64,000 nt of DNA, taken from positions 565,799 to 629,798 of the forward strand of contig CAJINV010000022.1 of the NCBI GenBank assembly GCA_905178155.1. Direction: 5' to 3'. The position numbers were made by a program, and so were the translations under genes. The notes beneath the pieces were generated by a model, which saw nothing but the letters and a program-made list of their open reading frames with translations, searched no databases and was not told the DNA's origin. The stretch comes from Amoebophrya sp. A120 (taxonomy: Eukaryota > Sar > Dinophyceae > Syndiniales > Amoebophryaceae). This document shows, piece after piece, positions 1 to 12,600 of the stretch (its first letter is position 1; each line of letters starts with the position of its first letter).

Positions 1-1
1 G

Positions 2-3000
2 ATTGCCGGTGGAAATAATACGGAAGCACAAGAACCCGAGATTTTACTACCGTTGTCCGGTGCAGTGGGAGCGGCATCTAGCACCCCAAGCTCTTTATCG
101 TATATAAAAGTACACCCATACCATACCGGGGAACAAGTTGTATATGTCATGCAATTTTCAGAATAAAGACAAAAATGGAGCTCATGTTGTGTGATTTGAG
201 CGTGGCAAACTTTTGTTTATGTCCCCCTGAAGATCGGCTTCGCGTATTACAGAATCCGTTTTCATCTTGCATTCCAAAAAAGTGTACACCATAGTTGTCT
301 CTGCATGGCAGACTTTTTAGTTGTGACGCAAATTGCTTAGCGAAAGAAATAGATACTCTACCGGGCACAGCGCGCGTGGGTCTACATTTGTGTGTGATTC
401 CCTTTGCAGCCCGAGATCGGGATTGTCAATCCCAACAACCTCTGCTGGATGATCAGTTTGTCGCAGAGTTTGCTGTACATTCCCTCCTTGCACGAGAAGG
501 CCGAGGCGGAGTGCGCGCGGAGGGAGCAGGAGCAGCGAGGACCGGGTGCGAGTTCCAGTAGTAATTTTCAGCAACGCTCCCCGGAAGATAGCGACAAACT
601 CAGACAATGGTGCCAATTTTTCCGTGCCGTCGCTGGGTCGGGCGGTCGAGGACTATCAATTGCAAATATGTCTGGATCTGGAGGAATCCGAACTTTTGAT
701 GCTTCCTTCGGATTCTACAAAAATCTGTATTGCATGAACAGCAAGAGAGATCGAGTTTTTGCCACGGCGAGACGGCACTTCTCATGCAGGATAGGCATCA
801 GCAAGACCTCACAAAGTCTAGGATGCTAGGGCATCCATCACAGACATCTGGAGTCATGCAAAATGTGCATGACAAACGTTGCATTTTTCCTGACCAAAAC
901 ATATTTGCAGTTGATAAGGACGAAGCAACAACAATTTGTCTATTTACACCCGACAGCAAGGAGTAGAAGCGGTTCTACATTATGTTATGTGGAAGGCGAA
1001 TTGGCGCGAACTAAGGGACAGGAATTCTTGGAGACAGCAGGACCCGACGGAGGGGATGAGCAAACTGGTCGAAAATGTGCTACCTGGGAATTTCCAAAAC
1101 CTCTTCAACGTCGAAATCAAGGAGGAATTTTTCGCGATTGACCAGCAAGAGAACCCGATTCCGGACGAGAGCAAGGAAAAGAAAGACAATGCCGGCAATG
1201 CGTGGTTCCCCGCCTCCCAATTCATGATCGACTACAACGAGCAAAAACACACTGACATTCTCGGAGCTCTGCGAAACGCCTACTTCGAGCCTGATAAGGG
1301 AGATAGCAGCATATATTCTTACGACTATCAAAGGAAAGAAAATATTGGAATCAAGCAGGCGACAAAGCTTGCCTACAGAGCTCCGGCATACGTCGTAAAT
1401 GTTCTCTCAATTTGCTCCTGTGCCGGAGCAGAATCCTGCGCCGCACTGCATGACCATTGACTGCGCAATAAGTGTAGTTGACCGAACCAATTATAGTTGC
1501 TAATTGATATTGATTCTCAAAAATTTTGCCCCAATACTGCATTGGAACCCCACGACCCTCGGCCGGCCTGGTTGGAGGGTATGGAAATGCGGACGAAGCA
1601 GGTACCGGCGGAAGTTCAGATAATCACAGATAGCCAAGGACGAACACGAACGATTCAAGGCACCAGATATGGACTCCATCGGAAGGCCCACCTCCGGAAA
1701 CTGCCGGAAATTTTGCGGCTCGAGGTGAATCGTTTCACATACGAGAATAACGGAAGCACCCGCAAAAAGATGCATTATCTAGAGGCCCCCAGGCTTTTCT
1801 ACATCGACGGGGAGGCGAGCCGGAATGGTCCAAGTGGCATCCACACGGAGTTTCAGCGTGCGCGCTTGCGCAATCCGCACTGCCCCGGGGAGACAACAGC
1901 TTATACAGAGTGGGCAAGGCAAACTCGGAGACGGGGTATGGACCCCGTGTCCCAGTTGTACGAGCTACATGCGGTGATTTTGCACCACGGCCCCACCCCG
2001 AATTGCGGCCACTACACGGCTGTTGTGAACATCGGCACAGCCCAGCAATCTCCGCGGTGGCGACATTTCGACGACCAGCTGGTGACAGAAGTCCTGACGA
2101 CCTCCGTGGTAGGTCCTTCCGGTATTCTAGACAAATATCTGAGAGAACGAGCTGGGGAGGGCAAAACCATAAACATGCTGCTCTACAAGAAGAAGAAGCC
2201 CGACGCCGCATCGCCACCATATCAGGGCGCCGCACTGATCGGGCCTTCAGGGTCTGAAAATGGTGACCCGTTTGTCCCAATAACGCCCTCCTTAGCGACG
2301 TTGGCGCCGACTGCCTTGCCGGTAGATGCGAATACTTCGCAGCTACCGAGTGTAAGCTCAATCCGACCAGCAGACGCAAGTGAAATACGTCCCTCCTCGC
2401 CTGTTATTCGAACCGCATCGCCTCCATCAAGTAGCAGCAGTGGATCGACCGGGGCCGCAGGACCGGCAGCGTCTGCAAATGGGGGTGAGCATGACGAAGC
2501 AGAGGGATCTGCTGCAGTTCATCTCCAAGGAGCGCAACAGCCTTCTCGCCCGCTAGGAGGGGCAATGGCAAGTGGCGCATCAATACACGCGACAGGAGGG
2601 GAACTGGTAGTTGCAGCCCCGGATACTACGTTTGCGCCGGCGCAACCCGGCGTATTACTACAAACGCGGCAGGGTGACGCTGGAGCGGAAGCACGGACAC
2701 TACCGCCGCAGGGTGATGAGAATAGCGAACAGCAAATAGCCCAAGATAGCGCCGGTTCGTCTTCATCCGTGGGACAGGTAGTTGAACCGCCTGGCATTGT
2801 TGGCGCCACCGGCACAGCTGACGGCGGTCCACCGCCCGCATCAGCTGCTGACACATCAGAAACCGGCCCACCTGGAGCGCCGAAGCGCAGCCGCACTTCT
2901 TCGCCGGGCAGCAGCAGCGGCAGACAACAGCTAGAACCAAGTCCAGGAAGTGGTCCGAGGCAGAAGCGCACCTTGGAGTGGGGCGAGGCAGAAGACCACC

Positions 3001-3569
3001 TTGAGTGGGTAGGACCAGCACTAAATATCGTCAGTCCACTGACTGATGGAAGCAGAAGTACTGGGCCAGTGCCCGCGGTCCAACAAGCCCCGCAACTGCC
3101 CCCGGCAGAAGGTTCTACAACTTTACCCGACGCGCCACGTTTGGTACATTCACCTCCCACGAGCGGGAGAAGCGGAAACCCGGCTGGGGAGGCAAATCGT
3201 GGGCAGGCCCAGCCGCCAACAAGGGAAGTGTCCGCGGCCCCGGTTCCAGCCGCCGCTGAGCAAGCTGCTGGAGGGGAATCGGAAGTGAGAAACGCCGTCA
3301 CGGTTAGCTCTTCTGCAGCATTGGGTGGTCGTGCCTTCCCCGATGATGGTCTCTGTGACCTCGTGTCGGCGCAAGCCGATGTTCACTTTGTTCTCGGCGT
3401 TCACGGTCCAGAAGAAGACGGCATTCCTCGTGGGCCCTACTTCCCTGCTCCACGACGCTTCTTCACCGATGTCGGTGCGGTGTATCCTATCACGCGAAAA
3501 AGAACGGCTTTTGAATCCCATGCTAGTTTCAGGCAGAGTGCACGTGCAGGCAAAATGATGAGTCTGTGA
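2..3569 (+). CDS. U1: ubiquitin-specific protease (USP, C19 family), 5'-partial
   Basis: Deubiquitinase that would cleave ubiquitin from substrates. Probable exons are <2-100, 410-652, 921-1394 and 1497-3569. The Cys box reads GIVNPNNLCWMISL, with the catalytic Cys codon at 443-445. The C-terminal half has LRKLPEILRLEVNRF and the His box HAVILHHGPTPNCGHYTAVV near 1965-2030, followed by HFDD. This is the standard USP order, but the Cys box is divergent (NNLC instead of GNTC). After the fold closes at MLLYKKKK (about 2190) comes a roughly 450-residue tail rich in Pro, Ser, Gly and Ala with no recognisable domain. Stop TGA is at 3567-3569. The 5' end lies outside the window; the first exon is open from base 2. 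U2 at the other end of the window is a paralogue. USP identity is firm; the subclass is not assignable. Confidence 0.88.
101..409. mobile_element. Diverged introner-like intron in U1
   Basis: Starts TATATAAAAG and ends TTTGCAG. Joining 100 to 410 restores the frame into the USP Cys box. The ends show only partial inverted similarity (AAAGTACACCCATACC against a right end containing GTGGGTCTACATTTG). Interior TGTCATGCAA motifs resemble other IE. Confidence 0.5.
653..916. mobile_element. Introner, family A, in U1
   Basis: Left end TATCAATTGCAAATATGTCT, right end ACATATTTGCAGTTGATA, flanked by AGGA (649-652 and 917-920). Removal joins Gly (650-652) to 921 in frame. It lies in the USP finger/palm region. 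Confidence 0.85.
1395..1496 (+). other. GT-AG spliceosomal intron in U1
   Basis: GTAAAT at the 5' end and ATTATAG at the 3' end, 102 nt, phase 0 on both sides. It has no inverted termini, so it is an ordinary intron and not an IE. Inferred from frame only. Confidence 0.6.
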
Positions 3570-3875
3570 CAGGTTTGGAACCTCGCGAGCGGTTAAGACA
3601 GATATATGTTCCATGCCGTTGCGCTAAGGCTTGTGCGTTTGAGTGATTTTTTTTTTGCAGCTGTAGTTGTTGTTTTATCGCAAAAGCGAAGATGTCTCAA
3701 CTTCGAGTACAGCGGACGCGCTAGCTGCGTCTACACTCGAGACAAGAAACACAATACGCTGCCATTCGAATGAATTGAGATGCGACTTAGAGCACACAAG
3801 AAAGAAGGAGAAAAAAAAAATTCTGCCCGGACGTAAGCAATAATTGTTTTTTTTCGTGTCATAAGTTAACATGCG

Positions 3876-6800
3876 ATGATCCAGAAGGTCCTACAGGGTA
3901 GAACAATTTCTCGCTTGGACGTTGCCGACGCCCTGGGGGTATTAAGGGTAAATATGTCTGGGTGGTCTGGGGCGCTTCGGGGTTTGTGATTTTGGTGCAG
4001 CTTTCGCAACGTGACAGGTTCTGAACAGAAATGTCGTCTTTGGGATTGCGTGGTCAAAGGTGTGTGCTGACCTTCGCTGCCTTTAATGCGATAAAGATTT
4101 TTGTATATGAAGACCAGACCGAGACCAGCTACCGCTAGCGCCACAAACCCGGGCTCTACTTCTAGACCCCAACATATTACGATTTGCAATGCATAGAGGA
4201 ATTGGCAGCAGATGCAGACGGTACTCGGAAAAGGGGTTGCGCAGAGTGTTTATTGCCCGCTGAGGAGTTTTTACAATCTCAACTGTTACACTTTTTTCTC
4301 ATTTTGATTGCATGAAGCGTTTGTGTGGGGCTGCGGTGACGCATTCATTTTTTGTCACTGGTACGCAGGACAAGTTCTAATGTCACAAAAAGCTGGAAGT
4401 CGTAGACCCTACCGCAAAATTGTAGATGCAAGACACAACTGGCGCCAGGTTCCGATTAGAGTGCAAATGCGTCACAAACTTTCAGCTTTATGTAATTTTT
4501 GGATAACAGTGAGAGCTTGTAAACGCCTGACCAGGTTATAGTGTTCGAGACTGCTTTCTATCAGAAAAGATCGAGGACTTCATGCTGGTATGCATTGCAA
4601 GTATGGCTGGGTCGGTAAGATAGAATGCAATTGCAAGCAACCTGCATATACAATTGTGCATTGCGAAGGAGAATGTGAATCTGTGATGCGCGAAGTGGGC
4701 TATGACAATGATTTCTGTATAGTGTGTTCCGCAAAAATGCGGTTTCTCCAACTCGTTGCGCAGGTTTCGTTGAAGTCTTCGGATACCGGAGGCCATTTCG
4801 CATAGCGAACGTGGCGTTTTTGCCAGTTTCCCGACCCAGACATATTTGTCCTGAATAGCCGGAGACTTTGCGCGCCCAGTTGGAGAAAATGCAATTGATG
4901 TTGTTGTAGGCAATGCAAAGAAGTATTGTACTCGTAGTGCTTGCACGACAAGCGCTTTCTGCGTGAAAGATGGCGTCTGTCATGTAGAGTCAAGGCCTTA
5001 GAAAAACAGATTGTAAGGACCAAATGTACGACTACAATACTTTTGCACAGGATAAGTTGTCGCACTTCGGCGCCGGCGTCTTTCGATTCTACATCGATTC
5101 TGCAAGACCAGAACGCCTTCGCTTTCACAGATCGCCGCAAGGGCAAAAAGTAGGTGACTGGGTGCAACAAAGGATCACGCAGGCAAAAAGCAACGTGGAA
5201 AATTTTTTGCGTTTAGGCGTATCCGTTGGCACCATGGCCAACCTGGAAGACCTACCGCTTGAATCCAGGACAGCCGAAGTTCGAGTGTTCCTGGAGGCAG
5301 CAAGTTTTAGGAAAATGCAGCCAAAAAGGCTTTTCACGCAGGCTGCAAATGGGAGTGCGACCAATGGTGTCTATGCAAGGCGAAACCGAATGCATCATCG
5401 TACAAGTAAAAATTGCAGCACATACATTTTTTCATGAGTGTGCTCAAAATAAAAGACGTCGCAGTTTGTCATGCAATGTTTTTCAGGTACTAAGTAGAAG
5501 TGCAAATGTGTCATGCACGAAGCTTGCAATTTTTACGAGCACGATATTCATATTTTTCGGAGCATACTGTTTATATACGCTCTCGGGAATTCGCAAATAG
5601 TGACATTGCACAAATGGACTTCGGAACGTATTTCGGCGAGCTCATGGGTAGTCGACCTGGTGGTGCCTTGCTCTGGCTGGTCGACCAGTGGATCGAAAGC
5701 GTGACTCCAGGCAACCGAAGTCGACGTCTAGTGCTCCGATCAGCTGCAGAAGCGCTCCGCCTTGCCGAATATTTGTCAGGCGAAAAACCGCCGGCGGAGC
5801 TGCAACGGCTCGCAGCAGAAGAGGTCGTGATTAAGTGGGTACGCTGGAGTACCACTCAGGCAAGACCTTATGTGCTACGCGAATTTAAGGACTTGTCGAA
5901 TCGCGATCGAGAATTCCTGTCTCAGTATTTTCGAGCCGCCCTGGAAACAGGAGGAGGTGGCGAACACTTTATTGGACGCTTTGCAAGACAACAGCATCGC
6001 ACTCGTGAAAATTGCACCGCATACAATTTTTTCTCAAAATCCGCTTGCCAGAATGAAAAAACGCATTTGTCATTATGGTAATGTAATTGTAATTCTGCAG
6101 CTAGGAATAGGGAACCGATACCGGAATCCACATTTTGCATGCATTGTTGCAATGGACACGGGGGCGATACCATTTTTTCGAAGGATACTATTCTGCCACG
6201 AGATCTGGCCGCGAAGCTGGAGCGTCTCGTCTATCCAAGTCTGGACGGGAGGCTCCGCCGGCTTGTAGAAGAGTGGATCGAAAGCGTGGTGCTGCCCTAC
6301 AACGAACGCCGGACAGAAGGACGTCTAGTACTCCAATCGGCCGAAGAGGCGCTTCGCTTTGTCACATACTTATCGAGATTCACTGGGGGCGAAGGGGAAC
6401 AAGAGGAACAAGAGGAACAAGAGGAACAAGAGGAACAAGAGGAACAAGAGGAACAAGAGGAAGAGGAAGACCGTGAGACGGAGCTGGCGGGCCTTCAGAC
6501 AGAGCTGCAAGAGCTGGCGGCAGAAGAGGCCGCAGGGGAGCAGCAGGGAAAAGAATCTGAAATTGGACTTAGTCTTTTTCCGGCTTCTCCGTTTCTTTTT
6601 CTCCAAGATGCAGATGGTCGCCCTTTTCCCCTAAACCAGAATGGCCTTCTCGCAAGTAAAGATGGCGAAGAAGATCGGCTAACCAGACGCACACCAGATG
6701 GCATAGTGCGCTTCTTCAGCAAGCGGGGCCCGCCGGGCCCGGGGGAGGACGCACGCCGGTACCTTCGATCGAGCTACCGGACGGTCCCGGAGGACGTCGT

Positions 6801-7146
6801 AGCCCCTGGGGTCAAGCGCCTAGTGGAAGTTCTCTTCGGCCGGGAACATCTCGAAAATAGCCCGCTGGAGATGCAATTGCGAGAGGAATTCGCATATTGT
6901 GAGGAAAACAAGTCCCGCCCCCTTTCTAGTATGCTCACAACGGATATCTGTGACAGTGATTCGCGTACGCAAATCAGCTTTGTCTTGCGAGATGGCGCCA
7001 TTAGATGTCTCCGCCGCATAATAGGGGCGATTTCTAAACCTAATGCTGTGAGGACTAGATCTAGAACAGAGCATGCGACTGGCGTCTTATTATACCGCTG
7101 CGTCGAACATTCGCATAGAATCTGCCTGCAGGCCCTTGCTCCGTGA
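3876..7146 (+). CDS. D1: duplicated-domain protein of unknown function
   Basis: Not recognised. ATG 3876 has an in-frame TAA nine bases upstream. Approximate exons are 3876-3938, 4200-4250, 4546-4588, 4863-4916, 5060-5370, 5571-5969 and 6189-7146. The exons were found by aligning to D2: D1 spliced EKIEDFMLETLRAQLEKMQL matches D2 EEMDDFMAELLREQLHKMQV, although three introners interrupt D1 there. It contains two copies of a motif of about 35 residues, WIESV followed by RLVLxSAEEALR and YLS (from 5677 and 6262). After the second copy come a Glu/Gln repeat from a 9-bp microsatellite (6396-6465) and a unique C-terminus ending at TGA 7144-7146. Predicted soluble, with helical and coiled-coil-like stretches (KVGDWVQQRITQAK). 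No catalytic motif seen. Confidence 0.7.
3940..4195. mobile_element. Introner, family A (diverged), in D1
   Basis: Left TATTAAGGGTAAATATGTCT, right ACATATTACGATTTGCAATGCATA. Splicing joins DVADALG to NWQQM, matching D2 EVGNAIGNWHQM. Flanks GGGGG and GAGGA are not an exact repeat. Confidence 0.7.
4251..4540. mobile_element. Introner, family K, in D1
   Basis: Target duplication GTGTT (4246-4250, 4541-4545). Left end TATTGCCCGCTGAGG is inverted, with divergence, at the right end CCTGACCAGGTTATA. Removal gives VAQSVRDCFLSEK, which aligns to D2 VAKELKRSFLAEE. Confidence 0.85.
4589..4857. mobile_element. Introner, family A, in D1
   Basis: Left TATGCATTGCAAGTATGGCT then GGGTCGG; right CCGACCCAGACATATTTG then AATA. 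Flanks CTGG and CCGG. Removal joins DFML to ETLRAQLEKM in frame. Confidence 0.82.
4917..5055. mobile_element. Introner, family B, in D1
   Basis: Left core AAGTATTGTACTCGTAG, right core TACGACTACAATACTTTTGC ending GATA. Direct repeat GTTG (4913-4916, 5056-5059). Splicing gives MLLSHFGAGVF in frame. Confidence 0.8.
5371..5567. mobile_element. Introner, family B-like, in D1
   Basis: The left end contains ATCATCGTACAAGTAAAAAT and the right end ATTTTTACGAGCACGATATT, an inverted pair. A 3-bp direct repeat TGT flanks it. Removal of 200 nt shifts the frame exactly into the next open exon (NGV-YIRSREF). Confidence 0.75.
5970..6187. mobile_element. Introner, family B-like, in D1
   Basis: Left TATTGGACG then CATCGCACTCGTGAAAATTG; right CAATGGACACGGGGGCGATA ending GGATA. 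No clean direct repeat, but removing 219 nt keeps the frame. It lies between the two WIESV domain copies. Confidence 0.65.
6396..6465 (+). repeat. 9-bp coding microsatellite in D1
   Basis: About seven tandem GAGGAACAA units encoding a Glu-Glu-Gln run directly after the second domain copy. Likely length-variable. Confidence 0.9.
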
Positions 7147-9660
7147 TTAATAAAGTTGACTTATGTACAACACGGATCGGGCACCACAAGTTTCGTTTTG
7201 ACTCTCGGGAAGGGGTGGATTTGTCGTTTTGATATCGCAGCAGAAATTGCGCCGAAGCTTTTGCGGATCAAAGAAGGGATCAAAAATCTTGGGATCGCAA
7301 AGCAGAGTCGTTCGCAAAGCAGAATCGTCGAGTTCCTGAGGGAGAAAAATGGTCGAGTTCGTCCTGAGGAAAAGAATTATACGCAAAGCAGAGTCGTTGA
7401 GCTGCTCCTGTTGCGGCTGCACACGTAGAGGCAGGGCGAGGCTTTGTATCTGATCCGCAGGAAGGTGCAGGCTCTGGATCGGGGTCTTCTTCCTCCGCCT
7501 CAGCATTTGATGTCGTTCCACGAGATCCACCCAGCGAGGCGTGGTAAACGACTGCTTCCGAGGGTCGCCAACTCGAACTGAAGGGAAAGGAAGCACGCGG
7601 GAACCTGGAGTTGCAAGCGTGGTTACAACCATGGAAAAAGAATTTCCTACGCTATAATTTCCCCCCCATGATCTGCAAAACTGATAAAAGACGTAACGGT
7701 CGACAATGCGACGCGTATTAGTCTCTCGGACGGCGGTCGCAGAACCTCACTGGGTCCGACCCCAAGCTACTTGCACGAGGCCACGCTTTATCCTTGAAGA
7801 CACTTTTTTCATTAGTATCTACACCCCCGATCTTTTACTATCGTCGAGGCGCTGGCGACATTGTTGAAGCTTCAACACTGTTTTCCCTCCAAACAGCTAC
7901 AAAGCTCTCTAAAGATGACACTCGCGATGTACAACCTGTGGTAGCAGCTACTGTGCGCCGGCGCTCCTGCGGGCAGTCGCTGTGTTGCGTGTCTATAGTT
8001 TCCCGACGTGCAGCACGTGCTGGTGATGCATGATCTACATTAGCATTTTCTGTAAATCAATATTACACCATAATAATTTTGATTGCTGAGCAGCCGCAGT
8101 ATTGTTTTCATCTTAGGAAAAAGACTTAGACATCACCTCCTTTTGCAACACAAATATTATAGCACTTTTTTGTCGTGCAAGAAGTTGCCGAAAGATCATT
8201 TCTCCCCGGGGCCGAAGTTGTCCTCGGTGCTCCGTGAATGTACGATTCTAGCGGGTGTATGTTTTCCTCTTTTTCTTCAAGAAATGGTTTAAGTTGTATA
8301 ATTTTGGAATAACAAAAATCAAACCTCAACCCACATTGATTTTTAAACGCCCCAGCATCGACAGTCGAGTGCGAGGCACTATCTGTAGCTCTGTTTGCCC
8401 AGCTGCAGCTCATATTTTGAAAACTTTTTGCAAATGGCGAAACACTTTTTTCTCGTTTTTCATAGCACTCGCTCGTAACAAATTTTTCGCCCCAAATCGC
8501 CAGAAGGATTGAATCAGCGCCAAGGGGTGGCGCAATAGTTTTCTTGTTGATCATCCCTGGTCAGGGACCATGACCATCGGATGTGAGACGGGCAAACTAA
8601 GCCAATACCAATCGCTCGACCGATATATTGATGAAGCGCAAAATCTATACCACTGCATACACGCGCGGTCACTACAAGTACGGGAAGATGAATGCGACGA
8701 CAAGATGAACCAAATGGAAAATGAGAAATCAATTGCACACGATAGAGGTTTGCGGACTTCTGGTTGTGTGCGACAGTTCAGCTACGATTCCGACAATTTT
8801 CTTGACTTGTTGCTATACTAAGATGCGTTCTACTGTTGTGAAGAGTTAATTTAGAAACTACAAGATCTGGTGTGCTGTTGTGATTTCTCCCATCGCACAG
8901 AAATCCGGTGTGTGTGTGACGACCTGATATTTTTCGGTGGACGCGCTGAGAGCTTTACGGCTCGGACTCTGGTGGAGATATATTCAATATTGGATCAACA
9001 TGAAGATTGTCCTCGTAGCATGAAGACGCAATGAAGGCACGCCATGAGTTCCTAATCGCGAAATCACAAAGCCAAAAGTTGTCGTCCAATTTTTCTATTA
9101 ACGTATAGGCGTTGCCAAAGCGGTAGAGATGATGAAAACGCGAGACGATTCAGATAAGTGGGAGAAAATTTTTTCTGACATTGAGATTGACCAAGGTTAA
9201 CTATACAAAATTTTCGTATGTGCGATCATCTGCGCATCCGTGCTCTACATCAAATTGGATAAAGGATGCTGAAAAGCGAAGTTTTTGACAGCGAGACCGC
9301 GAGAGGCGCAAATAGATTGTCTACCGTCGTATGGAAGATGGCGATCTCTATTTCTAATCATTGGTCGCGTGAAGATAGAAATATTCCGCATGGCAGCTCT
9401 GGATATCAGTGCAGCCACCGGCATTGTAGAGTGAATACACAGCAGGTACTTCTAGTAGGGAGCCAAAGTAATATAAAGTCTAATGTTTGTTCTGTAGGCC
9501 AATCCAAAGAGAACAAATAGCAAGATGTCGACGCCGACTAGGTTTCTCGGCGATGCAAGCAGCAGCCGCGTTGCCGGCATCGTCGATCTCTGTGCACCAG
9601 CACTGACACGAATTTGTAATGGCGGAGTAGTATGACAAAAGCCTCGAGAGCTTCATCGCC
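7147..9660. other. Intergenic region, no supported gene
   Basis: Only short ORFs with no recognisable motif, none with paralogue support. At 7296-7410 an imperfect repeat CGCAAAGCAGAGTCGTTG occurs about three times. No introner termini recognised. It may hold the D1 3' UTR and the K1 promoter and 5' UTR. Confidence 0.5.
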
Positions 9661-12600
9661 ATGGAGCAGCAAAATGAGGAAGCGTTGCTTCTTCCTTTTG
9701 GCGGGCGACCACCCGACGAAGGCTGTCGTGGTGATTCGGAAAAAGACTGCAGTAGCAAGCTGCCGCCACCGCACTCAGCCACACGTCAAAGAACAACGTC
9801 TTCGGAGGACGAGAGCCAACATCTCACTTCTCTTCTACAGGAACCAAATGGGAGGTGTTCTCGGGCCGCGGAAGAAGATGAAGACGAATTTCCGCGTCCC
9901 GCTGCACCAAAAGACGTCGACACAGGCAAACCTGGCGCGCGTCGAGCGGGACACCAGGCAGAGGAACAAATCGCGCCACCTTCCGCTGCGGGTCTACTTC
10001 AGCCGGCCAGCGCGGGCAATGGAACAAGAAGGGCTCCTCTTACGTCTAGTACCTCCCAGCAGCGCGACACAAAGACCACCTTCTCCAATATCGAAAAGAA
10101 AAACCGCGTTTTAGTGTAGGTGTCTTCAGCAGGTGACAGCACGACAAATTCGTTCTGCATGACAGTGCAGTCCTGTCATGCACGGCTAGCACGTGCAAAC
10201 ACGACGTAAGAAAAGAACACACCGTGGCTAGTAACCAGCATGACAGAGACAAGTGTAAACTGTTTTATATTTTCTGCATCGCAGACTTACACTTACAGAC
10301 CTTTTTTGTTCCATATCCATCCACGATCTTTCCTTCACGGTGGGCGAACTGCTCGGCCGCGGCGGCTTCGTATGGATTGCAAAAGCCTATCGCCCTAGTA
10401 GAGGAAATTGCATTACAAATTCGTTCAGAAGAAAAATGAAATTTGTAATGCTGAACTTGGAGTAAGAAACTAGATCTGTCATGTATAAATGCAATTCACG
10501 CAACTACTCGGTGGGCTTTTACCGAATGCATACTTTGCCGAGGTTTACAAGGCGACAAGGGGGGAGAAGAATTTCGCGCTCAAAATCGTCTCCGCCCAGA
10601 ACAAGCACAAGTTGCTGCAGTTCCAGCAAGAGGCGGTTCTGCTTGAAAACTTGACGAAAAAGGACAGACGGGGAAGAAAACATGTTGTCCACTGCTTCGG
10701 CTCCGAGTGTGACGTGGCGAGTTTGAAGATTCACATTTTGCTGGAATTCGCGGACTGTGACTTCGAAGCCTACCATCGGAGTTTCGTGACGAAAGTCACA
10801 TCGAATCCGCCCCCAACTGCGGCGGCCAACGGATTATTCGGTGCCAACGGTGCGGGAAGCAGAGACTCTTCCAGCTGTTCTAGAGGTTCAAGAAAAACGA
10901 AGTTCTTCATGCCTTTCAACATTATTCTCCATTGCGGGAAGCAGATGGCGGCTGCGGTTGCTTACATCCACAGCAAGAACATCGTGCATTTTGATTTGAA
11001 GCCGGCGAATTTTCTCATGTTTGAAAACAAGCAGAAAATCAAGCTGTCCGACTTCGGGCTAGCCAGGGAAGTGGAGGAAGATAAATCCCATATCAGCCGG
11101 TTTGGGCAGTGCGGCACGATATTATACATGGCTCCCGAGGCTTTTCATCAGGGAGAGCAATACGAAGCAAGCATGAAAATGAAGCCGGAAACGGATATTT
11201 GGTCCCTTGGGATCATACTGTACGCGATGATCTACGAAAAACCGCCGCACGCGTATTTGTTCAACCAGCCGGGGGGCGGAAACCGGGTGATGTTCTGCAT
11301 TGTGGATCCGTTGATGGAGATCCTATCCTGTGCAAAAGTATCGTACTCGTGCAAATGCAAGTCTTGCATTACAAATCTTGTTCTTAAAGGCAGATCAGCA
11401 TTTCAAATTTTATTTCTCATGCTGAGGAAATTTGTGATGCATTTATACGATTGCGATACCATGCTTTTGCAATCCATAAATCCAGTATCCGGACAAGTTC
11501 TGCGCCTTCACGCAGGACATTCTAGACGATACTCTCGCGGACTTCGAAGGACGAAGGCTCGAGCATTTGCTGTATTTGGTGCAAGTCTGTCTCGCGCGGG
11601 AAATCACAGAGAGGATCACTGCTTTTGATTTAGAAAAAGAGCTGGTCGGCCTGGAGATGGTGGGAGATGCGGTGTTAGCGTCTTCTTCTACTTCTTGCGG
11701 CACTTCTTCTTCCCTGCAGTCTGCCGCTTGCGACACTGGGGACCACCACCAGCTGTGGGAAGGCCACAATGTTGTCCTGTCTCGGGCCAGTGCCGACGCT
11801 ATAAAAATGCAGTTAATGCAAGATGGACCAGGCGATCTCGATCTGACTCAAAATCGAAATCGTGCATCCAATTCCACCGGCACCACAACCGCGGGTGATG
11901 GGTCATCTGCTCCTTCCGGAGGTTCCATCGACAACAGTAGGAGCACCGCCGCTTCTTTTTGTGCAAAATTAAACCTGGATAAAAACTTCAAGTTCCGCAC
12001 AGCATTAGTACGTCCGATCCCGGGAAGCACGGCGACGGTGTTGCATCGGAAACACATTCCGCAGGTACAAGTAGCCGTCCAACAAGTGGCTGGCTCTGGA
12101 TCATCTTCGGCAGGAATGAATGTTCATAGCGGGGTAATATCATCATCTGCCGTGGTGACACCTTCCACCAGCTTCAAAATTACATCGCTGGAAACCGCTC
12201 CAGCGCAGGAGCGGACGATTGCGCCGCCGGTGGTGGCGGTTGAAGAAAAGTTTTTGAATGGGAGGCTCGAGGAATCTTCCGCACAAGAAGAAACCACTAG
12301 GCAGCCACCAGAGCTGGACCTGGTGGAGCTTCTGCCGCAGGATATTACAGTGTCCCCGCTCGTCGGTGGTGGTGCACGCTCCGATGTAGATCCGAATTTC
12401 GACCTCGACGAGGAAGGGCTCGTTGGCAGAAAAAACGAATTGGACAACATTCCGACCACCGAAGTGGATGAGGCTTCTAAAGTTGATGTGCCAACACCAA
12501 CAGCTGCAACATTTTGGACCAGCGTCGCTGGACAAGTGCTTATCTCGGCCCTTATCCTGTCTATCGGCATAGGCGCAGCTGTATCTATCGGCATATTTGG

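Noticed and set aside
2519-3301. Minus-strand ORF of 260 aa opposite the U1 tail
   Set aside because: Shadow of the low-complexity, GC-rich U1 coding region; no motif and poor composition.
3866-4189. Minus-strand ORF of 107 aa with a hydrophobic start
   Set aside because: It lies almost entirely inside an introner between two D1 exons that align to D2 on the plus strand.
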